Of a stretch of 64,000 bases of DNA, positions 13,701 through 26,085 are shown piece by piece. Numbering within the stretch: the first letter of the stretch is position 1; each line of letters starts with the position of its first letter. The translations under genes and the position numbers were made by a program. The stretch spans positions 24,771,884 to 24,835,883 of the forward strand of contig NC_031774.1 in the NCBI RefSeq assembly GCF_001522545.3, read 5' to 3'. The notes under the pieces were generated by a model that did not search any database, was not told the DNA's origin, and was given only the letters and a program-made list of their open reading frames with translations. The stretch is from Parus major. Taxonomy: Eukaryota > Chordata > Aves > Passeriformes > Paridae.

Positions 13701-16700
13701 TGCTCAAGAGTTATTGTCATAAATTAGTTACTCTACTTGCTTTTGGAGTACAGATACACCCTCACAAATAGATGCAAAATGTAAAATTAATTAGAAAGAT
13801 GTAACACTGCTATGTTCAGAAGAAAAAGGAGAAGGATTTGCAACAGTACACTTTTTGTTGAAAGCAGGTGGCAGTGAGTGACATCATCTCCTAAATGCCA
13901 TCCTGGTTTATTGTGCTGTGATGAAGAAAGTAATCTCCAGGCACTTGACAAAGTGAAAGCTTTAGGAATCCAGTGGAATGTAGAGAACATGAATAGTGCC
14001 TTTCTAATGGCTACCAGATTAACAGAGTGATAAGATCAAAATGTGGAAATTTTTTGTCCCTTCATCTTCCTATTTTTAGGTGCCTCTTCTGGTTTGGAAC
14101 TACTCTGATAATCTGCTTTACTCTTTAGTTTTTTCCGTATGAAGAGTAATTCTTTCTTTCACTGAGATGCATTAAGTAAAACTTTCTGAGGCCTAAAAAA
14201 TTACCCATGATTGATGTTAAATTTTTTGAGAAGAGAGAATGCAGTAAGTCTTCAATAACCGTATTTGTTTTTTTGATTTAATTATAAGTGATCTCTTCTA
14301 ACGGTTCTCTGAAAATGCAGTTCTATTTTATGGCACAGTGGGAATTCGGATTCCTCCTATTCTGTAACCAGGGAAAAGTCATAACTTGAAACAGTAAGTA
14401 AAAGTATAGTTAGAACAAGAAGTGAATTCCTGAGGCCGTTTCACTAAATATGCCTGCACAGTCATCACTTTGGTTTCCCCATATGCAAACTGGGGAAATG
14501 ATAAGGCTTACTTTCCTGGTTGATGTTTCTTGAAGCCAGTTTGCAAGCTGGAAAAAGAAATATTGAGGAAGTCCTTAAGAGGATGTGTTGGGATGTGATG
14601 TTTGCAGAACATACCTGGAGGAAGAGTTGACTAAGGCCCGAGAGAAGCCAAAGCTGCGTAAGGACATGTACAAGAAAATGATTGAAGTGGATCCTCTTGC
14701 TCCCACTGCTGAAGAGAATGCCCAGCATGCTGTCACCAAACCTCGGTACATGCAATGGAGAGAAACCATCAGCTCTAGTGCTAACCTGGGCTTCAGGATT
14801 GAAGGAATTAAGGTAATTGTTTCGCCTCTGCCCATTCCTGGAGATTGAACTTTGATGTGTTGATTAATCAAAAAGCTTGTGCACATCAGTAGCCAGCTTT
14901 TCCAAAGGATTATGTGAAAATGCACTAACTGAAACCACAGAGTTCATTCTATTGCAGTTTTAAAGCATTCATTGTAATTGTAACAGAGAGTGTCAATGAA
15001 TTTAGGCTTCAAATACACATCAGCCATACTTGAGTTAACTACAGAGACCTTACAGAAGACTCAAGGAGGTATGCAGTGCAGATAGAATGAAAATGAGACT
15101 GTTGTAAGATGGAATTCAGAACGGAAGTATTAACTCCCTCTCTACATACAATTACTTTTTAAATCCAGGAGCTATACATATTTGTTCCAAGTGAATCACA
15201 GTAAATTGGTTTTGTTGCAGTTACGGTTATTGGCAATGCATGTTAAAAGCATTTGCTTAGATACTCTTGGGATCAAGGAAACCACTTTTCCTTTTAAATA
15301 CATGATGAGATCCAGTATAGATGGAGTTGGAATAAAGCCAGAACAATCCAAAATGAAATTTCTCCATCAGCCAAGTCCATCTGCTATTCTTGATGGATAA
15401 GTCTGTGCTCCTGTAACATTCCTAGGATATTACCTTATAGCCACAGTAGAACCGTGGCAATTTTCTTTCCTATCTGTTACTTACTTATCATTTCTAGACT
15501 CATAGAATGATCTGGGTTGGAATGGACCTTTAAGGTCATGTAGTTCCAGCCCCTGTGCTGTGGGCAGAGGCACCTTCCACTAGCCCAGGTTGCTCAGAGC
15601 TCCACCCAACCTGGTCTTGAACAATTCCAGGGATGGGGAATGCATAATTTCTCAGGGTAACCTGTTCCAGTGCCTCACCCCACTTGCAGTGAAGAATCTT
15701 TTTCTAATGCCTATTTTAAACCTACTGCCACTTTTAAAGGATCCTTTGTCCTGTCACTGCCTGCTATTGTGAAAAAAAACCCTCTCCATCTTTCCTGTAA
15801 GCTCCCTTCAGGTACTGGAAAACCACAATTATGTCACTCCAAAGCCTTTTCCAGGCTGAAAAAAACCCCCAGTTTGCTCAGTCTTTCCTCATAGGGGTTT
15901 TCCATCCCTTTTATCAGCTTGGTGCCCTCCTCTGGACTTGCTCCAACAGGTTCATGTCCATCCTGTGCTGGGGACCCCAGAGCTGGATGCAGCACTGCAG
16001 GTGGGGTCCCATGAGAGAGGAAGAGAGGGGCAGAATTCACCCTGCTGGCCACGCTGCTTTGGATACAGCCCAGGACACAGCTGGCTTTCTGGGCTGTGAG
16101 TGCACATTGCTGGGTCATGTCCAGCTTTTCATCCACCAGCACTCTCAGGTACTTCTCAGCAGGAATGAACAGATCTCTTGATCTTGTTCATCCCCCAGCC
16201 TGGATTGGTACTGGGGCCTGCCCTGACCCAGGTGCAGCACCTTGCACTTAAACTGCATGGGGTTCCCATGGGCTTACCTCAAGCCTGCCTATGTCCCTCT
16301 GGATGGCATCCCGTCCTTGAGGTGTGTCAACTGCACCACTCCAAAACCTGGATTGTTTCCATTTCACAATTCAAGCACTTAGAAATAAGGTATAAAGATA
16401 GTGATGCTGATGAACAGAGACTCTTGAAATACCTCTTTCTTCTCTCCTTCTCTTTGTGTCTTCTCCCTTCCTTATTTACAGGTTCTCCTGCTGTGATACA
16501 GGAACTGGGGCTTCCAGCTCATGCAGTGCTGGCCCCCTGTGCTGTGCCACCCACTCCTGGCTGTTAAACACAGGCATCCTCATGCAGGAACTGAGTGGTA
16601 GATGAGTAGATGATCTGGCTTCAGTCCAGCTAAAACAGGGGATCCTGTCTTGCCCTTTAGCCAACTAATGATGTTATCAAGATGCCTGTATTATTCCTAT

Positions 16701-19700
16701 ACAACCTAGATCTTTGTATGTTCCTCTGTGTAATGGAATCAGAAACCCAGATGATCTTGAGGCCTTTCATGTGTGTTCTTGGAGAGATAGTTGGTGAGTG
16801 AAGATGTACTTATTTGAGTCCTGGAGAGTTACTGAGCTAAGGGAGAACAGGGGAGCTTCAGAAAAACCTCCTGGCTTGTTCTTTGTGGATTTGTTGGTTG
16901 CCAGAGGTAGGAGCTGTATGACACAGACTGTGTAGTGTTTCCCTCTGTGGAGACACTGCTCTAACTGTGCACAACATGAATACTTAATCCTTGACTAAGT
17001 ACAGGAAGTACTTTGGACCACATTCCCTTTATCTCCCTGTGCTGTTATGAGGAATGTAGGGATCATTTAAAAATTTTTTTAGATGGAGAAAAGGTAGCAG
17101 AAATGGAATTTTTCAGGCAATACAGGTAGTCAGTACTCCCTACACTGTTCCACTGAAAGGAACGGTACATCCAGCTCTGTATTTTTGCAGAAAAGCAAAA
17201 CCATTCTGCAGGGAGTCCCATTTTGGTAGGAAAGCCTGTAAGAGTCAGTGGTGCCAGATAGTGGTTGGTGGGAGTAAGGGGATGTTCTCCCTGACTGGAC
17301 TGATAACTCCTGATAAGGTATGTTGGGTTTGGTCATCCCTGCCCTGTGGCTGCTTGAATAAGAAGCAAAAGCAAAGAAAATAAAATTATATAGGCCCTTC
17401 TGTGAGCTGGCTCCTGATAAATGAGATCTGATTCACCATATGCACTCCTGCAGTAGTGGGGTACCTTTTCTCTTTGGGTTGATCCATTTATTTTCCTTGC
17501 CTTGCTTCTGGATCTCTGAAATCAAGTCAAGTTTGTTTATGGGATTTGTCACTTTTCCTCCTATCAAAAATATTTTGAACCATTTGGTTTCCCTACAGTT
17601 GGAACCTGTTGCACAGTATCTTGCACCTGCCTGATTCCAAATGCATATTTCCTCTCTGGCAGAGTCTCTCTGAAGGCCAGGCATCACAAAAGTTTTCTCT
17701 ACAATACTAAGCTAATGCCTGGGGCAGGGAATTGGGATTTCTGTCTTCCCATTCTGCCAGTGAATGTCTGTGCAGTTTGAAAAGTTACTTCTTCCTTTGG
17801 TACCATTCCTTTAGTGTACATCCCAGGAGGACATGAGATTTGATTCATAAATCTTTGTGAATCCATTAGGTTAACCCAGACCCCTTTAAGGGAAGTGTGC
17901 AGAGGGCTCTGAGCAAGACCCCATGGTTTAAGATGGATAGCACTATTTTATGGAGCTGTGACACCTGCCCTCGGGTGAGCCACGTCACTGTCACATCTAA
18001 CAAGAAGTGTTGTACCTGGCCCACGAGCTGCACTGTGTGACAGACTGCTCTGCTGTGCAGGAGTGTATGTGGAGTCCTTAGCAAAGGTATTACTTCAAGG
18101 AGTGAGTCAGACAAGTGCCTCCTGAGGATCAAGTACATCCAGAGCTGTTGCAGGGCCCTGTTTTAGAGTACTGGGGTGGTGCAATTCAAACTCTGGATGT
18201 TGTTTACAGCAAGTAAAGACAGGCAGTAATTATGTTTCCAGCCAACCACTGGAAAGGAGCAAAATCATAGAAGTGTTTCTCAGACACAGGCAAGCAAGCA
18301 ACAAGTTTGTCCCGACACTGAAAGTTAGAAAGGGAACACCGAGCAACTATTGCAGACATTGCTCTACAATCTGCAGCACAGGGAGAAATTTTTAAAACAA
18401 CCTTACTCCAGTGAAGAGGTATGAGATGAAGTTCCAAATGTTTATGTGCTGCAGAGTATTATCACACATCAGATCAGATGGCTTCTAACTTTCAGTGCCT
18501 GCCTGCTGAACTGCTCTGACTTAACTTGCCCCTCTCAGGCTGGCACGCTGCACTTGTATCTGTCCAACAGCTTTGGAATAAAATTCTCATGCATGAGAAA
18601 TCTGGAGTTTTAGCATTATTGGTTTGGTTTTTTTTTCATGTATACATTAGAAACTAAGTTCAGGTGTAGAATAAATAGTGTTTCACCTGCTGAGACTAGA
18701 CTTGAATTTGTCATTTTGGTGCAGTGACTTAGCATGTGAGAGACAACATATTTTATTGACCTGCTGATGTACTCACAATGAAAATGAGGGATTGGACTGA
18801 TACAATAGAGAGGAAAACAGTTCAATAATCCTACAGGCTTTTAGTGGATTTTTATTACTATCTGTAATAATTGCTGTATTTTACATGCATATCCTAAAAT
18901 CTCCTATTTGTGTCTCTTGAAGCAATAGGGATGCTCTTGGAGACATGCATATTCATATATTCTATGTTTACAGATACCTCCAATTAATGCAATGCTCTTA
19001 GTTACTTGTAGTTCCAGAAGCACATAGAAATACTCATTTTTTTCAGTAGCAGGATGCTTCTGTACTGAATCTTACCGCTAACATAAAAATACTCTGAATT
19101 TCTCCAGGGCACACTTGGGACAAGCATGCCTGCACTGTTCTTTGCCAAAATTCACTGCTTTGTCACTGCTAGCATTGCTAATCCCAGGTTGTTCCTGTCT
19201 GCAACAGATTTCTGTTCTGCAACTTATGGGTCACATTACATGTTTAAAAGTAATTTGGAACTGAATCCTAACTGTGATTCTTTGATTTCCCAGTGAAAAA
19301 CAGAAACTACAACAAAAGCCAGCAGCAACAACAGAAAACCCAAATAACAACAAAAAAATCCTCACCAAAACCCAAAAGAAACCCCCAGACTAAAAGGACT
19401 GGTAAAATTTGGTCTGGAAATGTTCCCTCACACCCTCAGCCAGGGTTTCACTAACCAGAGAGTACAACCAAAGATGTCTCTGTGGTTTGCACCACTGAAC
19501 TTTGCACTGCTAGCAATGATGTGAGAAAACCCTCCTGGTAAGCTGGTAATATCATGAGTTGTTTCTTTTATTTTTTACTTGTACTCAACAGGAAATGAAC
19601 TGCCAGTGCCATTTAAAGCTATCCAATCAGCTTTTGTATATCTTCTCTTCTTCTTGCTTGGTTTATCTGTTCTCTTCCTGTTCAGCTACTTTCATCTGGT

Positions 19701-22139
19701 CAGCAAGGGCTGAGCTGTTGCTGGTTCAGGAGGATTGAGTGATGAAGGGAATGATATGTGTACAGTATAAATAATCTCTCTCTGTGTGCGGTTTTGTGCA
19801 GAAGGCAGATGGAACATGTAACACAAACTTCAAAACTACGAAGACACAGGAGCAAGTTCTACAGGTTTTTGTGGAATTCATTGAGGGCAACACAACCATT
19901 CTGGTGAGTCTGAGCTCTTCAGGTGCACTGATCTTGGACCAATTGATCTTGGAAGCTCTTGCTTCAGGGCCATACTTCCTTTGGTACAGGAAATAGAAAT
20001 TAGAATACCAAGTGGTTTTGACTTCCAGTTGCTCTCAGGAAATGGGGTGGGCATGGGGACTTGGTGGGTTGTGAGAAGTTGACTGAGAGCAGTTTTGTCA
20101 GCTCTTGCCATGAGTTGACCCCAAATGCCTTATGCTATCAAAATGTCATTCAAACTAATTTATGGCTTGCCATCAGCTTCAACCATGGGTGTTAGATGCA
20201 TTAGATGGGTGATATCTAAGAAAGGATTGTGTTGGCAGGAAAACCTGTGATTTGGTAATTCAGTCTGGAGAGGATAAAACCAGAGTGTGGAGGCAGGAAG
20301 TGAGATTGGTGACTAGCTGTGCTCCCATGTGTGAAACTCATCTCAAAGAGGAATTCCTGTGCTCTAATTCATGGGTAGCACAGCAGGCATGTGGTAGATG
20401 GCATACCACATCTCTTGGCTTTGGAACTTCAAAGGAAGCTGTAATGTTTTGCTGCAGTATGGAAGACATTATGAAGGCAGATTAGCCCTTCAGGAGGAGC
20501 ATGCTTGGTGTAGCTCAGGGCAGCATTTAAAATCTGCACTAGAGCTTTATACATTAGGCCTTGATTCTTTTCATCCTCCTTCAGCCCCCACCATGGTTGG
20601 AGCTCCTTGTTTCTCTAACACAATTTCTTCCTTTTCACTTTGGTGAGCTGGAAGATTTTTAATTCCTTGAAAACTTTTTTTCTTTATTAAAAAGGAAAAA
20701 AAAAACCAACTGCAGAAAGCCTCATGAGATCCAAATCAAGACAGATAAATATGTTTTGTGTAACACATGCAGCAGATGAACTCCAGTCTGTTAATTCACT
20801 TGAAATGTATTTTCAGATTGACTTTCAAATGACGAACCTGCTGTTTTGAAGGACCTATAGACTAAAATGAATATAGTCTTTTAATTATATTGACCCTTGT
20901 AAACAGATTATCTTCATTCAGTTTTCATTGAAAATGTTGTTTTGGGGTTTTTTTCTCTTCTTCCTCCAGAAAAAATACCTCAAACGTCTGCAGGAAATTA
21001 ATGTCATTCTTGAATCCTCAGACTTCTTCAAGCGACATGAGGTGAGCAGTGAGTGTAAAGCTGTGGAGGTGCAGTGCTTCTTCATTTGGTCATTCAGGTG
21101 TACTTCAGAACAGCTTGCTGTAGGAGTACAAGGGGTTTTGTAGAAGAAAGCTAATACATGTTGACAATACAGGTACCACAAAGCCTCCACCACAATGATG
21201 CAGAAGATTAAACTAGTTGAGGAATAATAAATCCTCCTGTCCTTATGGCATCCCAGCACTTAGAGCTCTGGGCCACTGCATGGAATAGTTTATTTAGTAC
21301 TAGTTTCCTATGGTTTCTCTAACCTGGATGTACTCCAGTGGGAATATTTGCAGGGTAATGGCAACATGGAAGTTTGCATTTGGTACAGTAGCAGTACAGT
21401 AACATTCAATTGTAGTTTGACAATGAAGGCTGTATTACTTATAATGGATTTATGTTGAAATACCATTTAATTCTGCTGTCTCTGTGTTCTCTCTGTTCTT
21501 TGTTGTGCAGAAGGAATCATTAGCATTGTAACTTCTGCTTGTTAACAGCTCAAGATTTTGAGATTAGACATTTTATTTTACCTTGTTGATGGTCTCTTAT
21601 CAGTAGAGATATTTTTGTTAATCATGATCTGTTTTTGAAAGAAGTTACTGGCCTTTGCTGAATTGCTCAAATTGAGACCTGATGCTAAGTAAGATGAAGA
21701 ATTGCTTTTCTTGTTTTCTGCTGAGTCCCATTTCTTATCTACCCTGCCATTTGTACCTTACTTGTTGATATGATTATGCAAATGGAGCATCTAAATCAGC
21801 AATGTTTAAGTGCAGCCCAAAAGTCTATTGGGTCACAGGTGAGCTGAGGAGATGATCTTCTTAGCAGGAAGTGTTAATTGGTGGGGGAGGGCTGAAGATG
21901 TATTTTTAACTACATTGTCTCAATCTGTCTTCCAGGTCGTAGGAAGTTCACTACTTTTTGTACATGATGGCAGTGGGAATGCCAATGTGTGGCTGATCGA
22001 TTTTGGAAAGACCACTCTTCTTCCTGATGGGCAGACACTGGATCACAGGATCCCCTGGCAAGAAGGCAACAGGGAGGATGGGTACTTGTTGGGATTGGAC
22101 AATTTGATTGGCATCTTGGAAAGCATCACTGAAAGATGA
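10611..22139 (+). CDS. ITPKA: Inositol-trisphosphate 3-kinase A, exons 2 to last (5' partial)
   Basis: The enzyme transfers phosphate from ATP to Ins(1,4,5)P3, making Ins(1,3,4,5)P4; in other vertebrates isoform A is mainly neuronal and sits on actin in dendritic spines. Coding is the join 10611-10707, 12840-13053, 14608-14812, 19802-19903, 20970-21041, 21936-22139: 894 bases, 297 codons plus stop, every junction GT-AG and in phase. Visible residues 2-25 form the basic, Trp-containing calmodulin-binding stretch. The inositol-polyphosphate kinase signature PxxxDxKxG is at residues 94-102 (PSVMDCKMG), GSSLL at 233-237 and the metal-binding IDFGK at 251-255. Isoform A rather than B or C is chosen from [26 protein letters not shown] and the ending LDNLIGIL...ER, and from the convergent LTK neighbour. 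The N-terminal actin-binding part, encoded by exon 1 in the family, is not seen and is probably upstream of the window. Confidence 0.93.
10708..12839 (+). other. ITPKA: ITPKA intron between coding exons 2 and 3
   Basis: The intron is bounded by gtgagagg and tttttgtag. Apart from scattered short open frames without resemblance to known proteins, I see no feature. The stretch 11880-12430 is somewhat richer in GC but shows no splice-flanked conserved frame. Confidence 0.7.
12840..13053 (+). CDS. ITPKA: ITPKA coding exon 3 (kinase signature PxxxDxKxG)
   Basis: The acceptor is tttttgtag and the donor gtgggg; the exon has two bases completing Gly, 70 codons, then two bases of Arg. It encodes [14 protein letters not shown] through DGESY to [10 protein letters not shown]. 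The Asp and Lys of DCK are the family's conserved catalytic and substrate-binding residues. Confidence 0.95.
13054..14607 (+). other. ITPKA: ITPKA intron between coding exons 3 and 4
   Basis: The intron is bounded by gtgggg and tttgcag. The sequence is AT-rich and unique-looking, with no repeat or second exon recognised. Confidence 0.7.
14608..14812 (+). CDS. ITPKA: ITPKA coding exon 4 (TYLEEEL to FRIEGIK)
   Basis: The acceptor is tttgcag, the donor gtaatt. One base completes Arg and 68 codons follow, ending in phase 0. It encodes [31 protein letters not shown] and LGFRIEGIK, among the most conserved blocks of the family. Confidence 0.96.
14813..19801 (+). other. ITPKA: ITPKA intron between coding exons 4 and 5
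   Basis: The intron is about 5 kb. It contains the long antisense CR1 copy at 15498-16350. A locally A-rich, C-containing stretch at about 19290-19390 is low-complexity. Nothing else is recognised. Confidence 0.7.
15498..16350 (-). repeat. CR1 LINE 3' fragment, antisense
   Basis: The plus strand starts with the inverted CR1 terminus tcatagaatgatctgggttg and continues through ccaacctggtcttgaacaa, cctgtccagtgcctcac-like and cctcctctggacttgctcca blocks to the tcatccaccagcactctcag region. It is about 850 bases, 5'-truncated, and lies in the ITPKA intron between exons 4 and 5 on the opposite strand. Confidence 0.92.
19802..19903 (+). CDS. ITPKA: ITPKA coding exon 5
   Basis: The acceptor is ttttgtgcag, the donor gtgagt; 34 codons, phase 0 at both ends. 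It encodes [19 protein letters not shown] and then a helix ending in IEGNTTIL. The 5-kb intron before it carries a CR1 copy. Confidence 0.95.
19904..21935 (+). other. ITPKA: ITPKA introns flanking coding exon 6
   Basis: Two introns, 19904-20969 and 21042-21935, surround the 72-base exon. Both are AT-rich with standard GT-AG ends. No repeat family or regulatory motif was recognised. Confidence 0.65.
20970..21041 (+). CDS. ITPKA: ITPKA coding exon 6
   Basis: A 72-base exon of 24 codons, phase 0 at both ends, with acceptor ttcctccag and donor gtgagc. It encodes [20 protein letters not shown] followed by KRHE, corresponding to the helix before the GSSLL segment. It is too short to stand out as an open frame and was found by family resemblance. 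Confidence 0.93.
21936..22139 (+). CDS. ITPKA: ITPKA last coding exon with stop
   Basis: The acceptor is gtcttccag. The exon has 67 codons then TGA at 22137-22139. It encodes [21 protein letters not shown] (metal-binding Asp), [17 protein letters not shown] and the ending [11 protein letters not shown]. Human ITPKA ends in a closely similar sequence, so the stop is at the expected place. Confidence 0.96.
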   Translation, partial: VVGSSLLFVHDGSGNANVWLIDFGKTTLLPDGQTLDHRIPWQEGNREDGYLLGLDNLIGILESITER

Positions 22140-25100
22140 ATTGAGAAAGGCACAAAACTTGCAGGGCTTCTCTGTAACTTTCTGCTTTACTGAAGTAGAA
22201 GGAGACTCAGAAGGAAACTTAACTCCAAACTCTTGAGGTCATCAGTGCAGAGGGAGCTGCATCCAGAACCCAGCAGTCAGTGATCAAAGTTACTTTGCAT
22301 CAGCCCTCTATGAACCTAAATGAGTCACTCCAAATTGGTGTGTATTGCACCAGATGAACTTGAGACTGGTCCTCAGAGAATGAAGATCTCCATAGTCGGG
22401 AATCACACCAGCATGAGTCAAGAGGTCTGTGTGGTAAACCAGAATGATTATAATTTCTGGCAAAATGGGACTCCAAATTGCTTCTTAGAGACCAGGGCAA
22501 ATGCTTGGGACCTCAGGGCAGGAAAAACGATTTTTCAGGGAACTGCATAGTTTTGAAACCGGATTGTTGTTTTTTTTCCTCTCTGATTCCAAGTCCTCTT
22601 GCTCCTGTGTACACTATAGGTTGGACCAACAACTTCTGTTGCATTATATTACAGTGTGAGCAAGGTGCAGATGGGTGATAATCACGAGAAACTGGGAGCA
22701 AAGAGACACAGCAGTCTGTAATGGCTTGATGTGGCTAACTGCTGTTGACCATTTCTCCCCTTCCCTACCCTAGCCTTGCTTCTATCCAAGAACAGCCTTG
22801 GCTTTTTCTGTAGCCGCTCAGGAGATTACAAATACTCTAGGGAGAGAATAGCAGCCTATTGTCTCCAAAAACATTTGACTTTCCAACTGGGTGGGCTGTT
22901 GGGTATATTACTAAGTTGGAGAGTTAAGCCTCTTGCAGCTGAACTGCAGCTCTGAAAATCACTAATGATCTTTCACAAACTGGTCAGGGAACTAAGTTTT
23001 TTTCCAAGGCTTATTTATTTTTGAAGATAAAACCCCTATACACAGGCATACACTAGTAGTCAGCAACCAGTGTGATCTCTTAAGATCATGGTTTGACTGT
23101 CTCCTAATGCATGTGACTTCTTGGCCGTGTTCCTGTTCTCAGATATGATGCTGTCACACATATAAAGTGGCACAGCAATCAGGGAGGTCATGCTTCTGCA
23201 TTCACAGCATTACACAATGATAATTCCCAGGCATCCTTCCTCCAAGGTATCAGCTGTTAACAGGCAGTTTGGGTGAAGGAATGTCCATATATTATATCTT
23301 ATAGTCCCCATCTAGAATCATGGTATGATCTGTGCTTCATTCATTCTCAGGCACAGCCACAGCAAATTTGGTTTCTAGGTTAAAATCAAGAACGATTGAA
23401 TTTTTTTCTTGCAGTAGCTTCGCATACCTTCTCCATTGGTTTCCTCTGGTCACTGGAACAGTCTTCTACATACTGGCAGTATAAATACTATCATTAGTCA
23501 CATGTTGACTCACATTCCAGGTTTTAGCATCAATAACGTGGTGATGATGTTCTCACAATGCAGGTAAGAATTACATTACCAGTTGAGGTTAAAGCCCTTT
23601 CAACATCGAGAGGTGTAGTAATGCACATTGATCAGAAATTCCAGTCTTTTGCTGGTGTCCTGTGCTCAGGAAAGAGTCTGAGAACTTAGGATATATGAAG
23701 GTGACTCCACTTCTGGGAAACTACTGTTTCTATTAGTTGATGTCATAAGCAAAAAAACTATATAGTTTCCAGATCTGGAATTAAATCTGTAATATTTGTA
23801 ATTAGAGTTGGACAGCCTAAAATAATATCTATAAGGAGTTACTTTGGGTAACACACTATGGTACTAAAAGATCAGTCAGATTTAATTACTTTTTCATCAA
23901 CTCTAAGCAAAATAGGAGTATTGAAAATTGAAGTTCAGTTGTGATGGAAAGGTTAGATGACATAGAGTAGGTATTCTGTAGCAAGTAATGACATGTGGAA
24001 ATATTTCATCTTAAACCAGAAGTTGTCTGAAACTGGTAATTATTTTTGCAGTTCATTGCAAATTCAGACTACTTCTACGGCCTCCCAGAGTTTCTCTGTT
24101 TTATATTTATGGTAATATATTAATGAATTTTTTACTTACAAGTTTCAGAGTGTTTACATTAGGTTTTTTTTAAGTGACAGTGAGCGCAGATTATATAATT
24201 CCAGTTGCCTCCTAACTTTGGAACTGCTGTGAGATGACAAATGAATCTGTAGTGAATTCCATACCATTAAAAAAAAAGTATTTCTCCTTTTCTGCAGCCA
24301 ACACGTAAGCCACTGGATAGTAGTGCCTAAGGAGAATAGCAATGCTTAAGGACAGTAGCAAGTAAAAAGGTCTCAAATGTCTTCTAAAAATGTCTTCAAT
24401 GACATTGCCTTTTTTATGAGACTGCAATTTCAGCTGTCCTACCATAGTTAAAAAGAATTATAAAAGTTAGAAATAAAATTAAGATAGAATTCAATTAGTG
24501 GTTTGCCTAATTAACCTTCAGAGTTAAATTTCTTTCTTTTCTTACCATGTATGTGTATCTTTTGCACTGATATAACCTATTTTCTGGAGGAGTGGAGATC
24601 TAAACAGGAGAGGTTGGTGCTCAAATGTCAGCTGAGCGTTTAAGACAAACTTTTAGAATGACTGTCCAGGAGAACTGGAACAATGTGGTATCAGTAGCTT
24701 CAAAGAAAACAACCCCTGGTAGCACCTGGCTGGTTTTGCAGTACATGGTCCTGGGAGAAAACATGGAGAAGGTTTGTTCCACTGCAGTAACTGTAAAGGT
24801 CAGGGAAAAAAGGAAAATCTCTGCTGTAGCAGACACTGATCTGGAAACTCTTTCTATATGATGCATAGTTGTAGGAAGATAGTTTTAAAATGGCTCTTTG
24901 TCTTGCTAGGGGATTAGAAAGAAAGAAATCACAGTCATCTGTTGCTGTTATGGGAAAGGAGAGAAGGAGGCAGATTTTCATTGCAAACTGCAAGTGTAGG
25001 ACTTCAGCTGAGCCCTGGAGCTCTAAGGAGCTGAGGCTGTGAGCTCAGGAGCAAACTGCCCCAGGGTAAATTTTAGATTACTTGTTTCATATCAGGTGGC

Positions 25101-26085
25101 CCAGAGCACCTGTCTACGGACACCCACTTGCTAGTGTGAGGAAGCAGCATGGCCTTTTTCCCCATGGGGTAAGTTGTGTTGAATAAGTTTACATTTACCA
25201 CAGGGTCAACATGGTGCATGTGCACTGGCATGTAACACAGTGGGAGCTGATGCATAGTAAGCAAGGACTTTGTTCACGTGAAGATCCAGAATTTAATTCA
25301 TTAGTGGATCCGCTGTATCCTCACTCTGGAGACACTGGGCACATGTGATTCCACAGCAGGGTCAGAGATGCTGGCCTAGAGGCACTTTGATGCTGAACAG
25401 ATGACCTCTGACTTAGGTCCTGAGGTCTTTAAACTCACTAGTTTAGTGCTGTAGCTGCTGCATTCCTGTGAGAAACAACAAAGGAGGACTAGGACTTCTC
25501 TCCCTCAGCTTCATCATTGACTTGGTGTTTTTTGCCTTGGACAACTCTCCTAGGCATTGTTTTGTTCCAATTTACAGATGGGAATAGACCTGCTTACCTC
25601 GTGGGAATGGTGTGAGGCTGCCCTTCATTAGTGCCTGCAAGCAGCTGTGAGGTTCTGTGGAGGAAGGTGCAATGTAGAAAGAAGTGTGCAGAAGTAGATT
25701 GGATAAATTTAAAAATTATGGGTGTTGAGGCCCCACAGAGATGCAAATTTGGCTGAAATTTAACCATAGTGGTAAAACTTAAATCTCTCTAAATTTTGTA
25801 CAGTGAGGTATTCGCTTAATGTCTGATCCAGTTCCCAGTTAAAAGGAAAGATTTCAGTGGGAGTTGGACCAAACCCTTAAGTATCTCAGAGGGCTTTTGC
25901 TAATTTTTTTTATTGCTGTTGTTATTATTTGTTATTCTTAAGGTACTGAGATCAAATGGCCTGTATCATCCACATGCATCCGTTCTGAACACTACAATGC
26001 AATGCTGACATTGACTGTATTGGATGAGTGTTTGTTACTCTGAAGTGTGTATGCTACTAAATAAATGAGACTGAAGGAAAAAAAG
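22140..26085 (+). other. ITPKA: Probable long ITPKA 3'UTR
   Basis: From the TGA onward there is no coding resemblance for nearly 4 kb. The first well-formed poly(A) arrangement is at 26060-26065, with upstream TGTA elements and a downstream TG-rich stretch. An earlier AATAAA at 24472-24477 has a weaker setting and could give a shorter form. The extent of the UTR is inferred; transcript data would decide it. Confidence 0.45.
26060..26065 (+). terminator. ITPKA: Candidate ITPKA poly(A) signal AATAAA
   Basis: AATAAA sits in ctactaaataaatgagac. TGTA motifs lie upstream, and TG-rich sequence (tgctgtgatttggtcatgtg) follows 20-45 bases downstream. This is the usual layout of a vertebrate cleavage and polyadenylation site. 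Confidence 0.5.

Noticed and set aside
15831..16567. Two adjoining plus-strand open frames of 116 and 129 codons
   Set aside because: They lie on the inverse strand of a CR1 fragment; repeat-derived with no intact reverse transcriptase.
10611..22139. Calling the plus-strand gene ITPKB or ITPKC
   Set aside because: Those isoforms have other residues at [17 protein letters not shown] and the C-terminus, and they do not neighbour LTK.
24472..24477. AATAAA as the main ITPKA poly(A) signal
   Set aside because: It sits in an A/T-rich stretch without a clear downstream GT-rich element; kept only as a possible alternative end.
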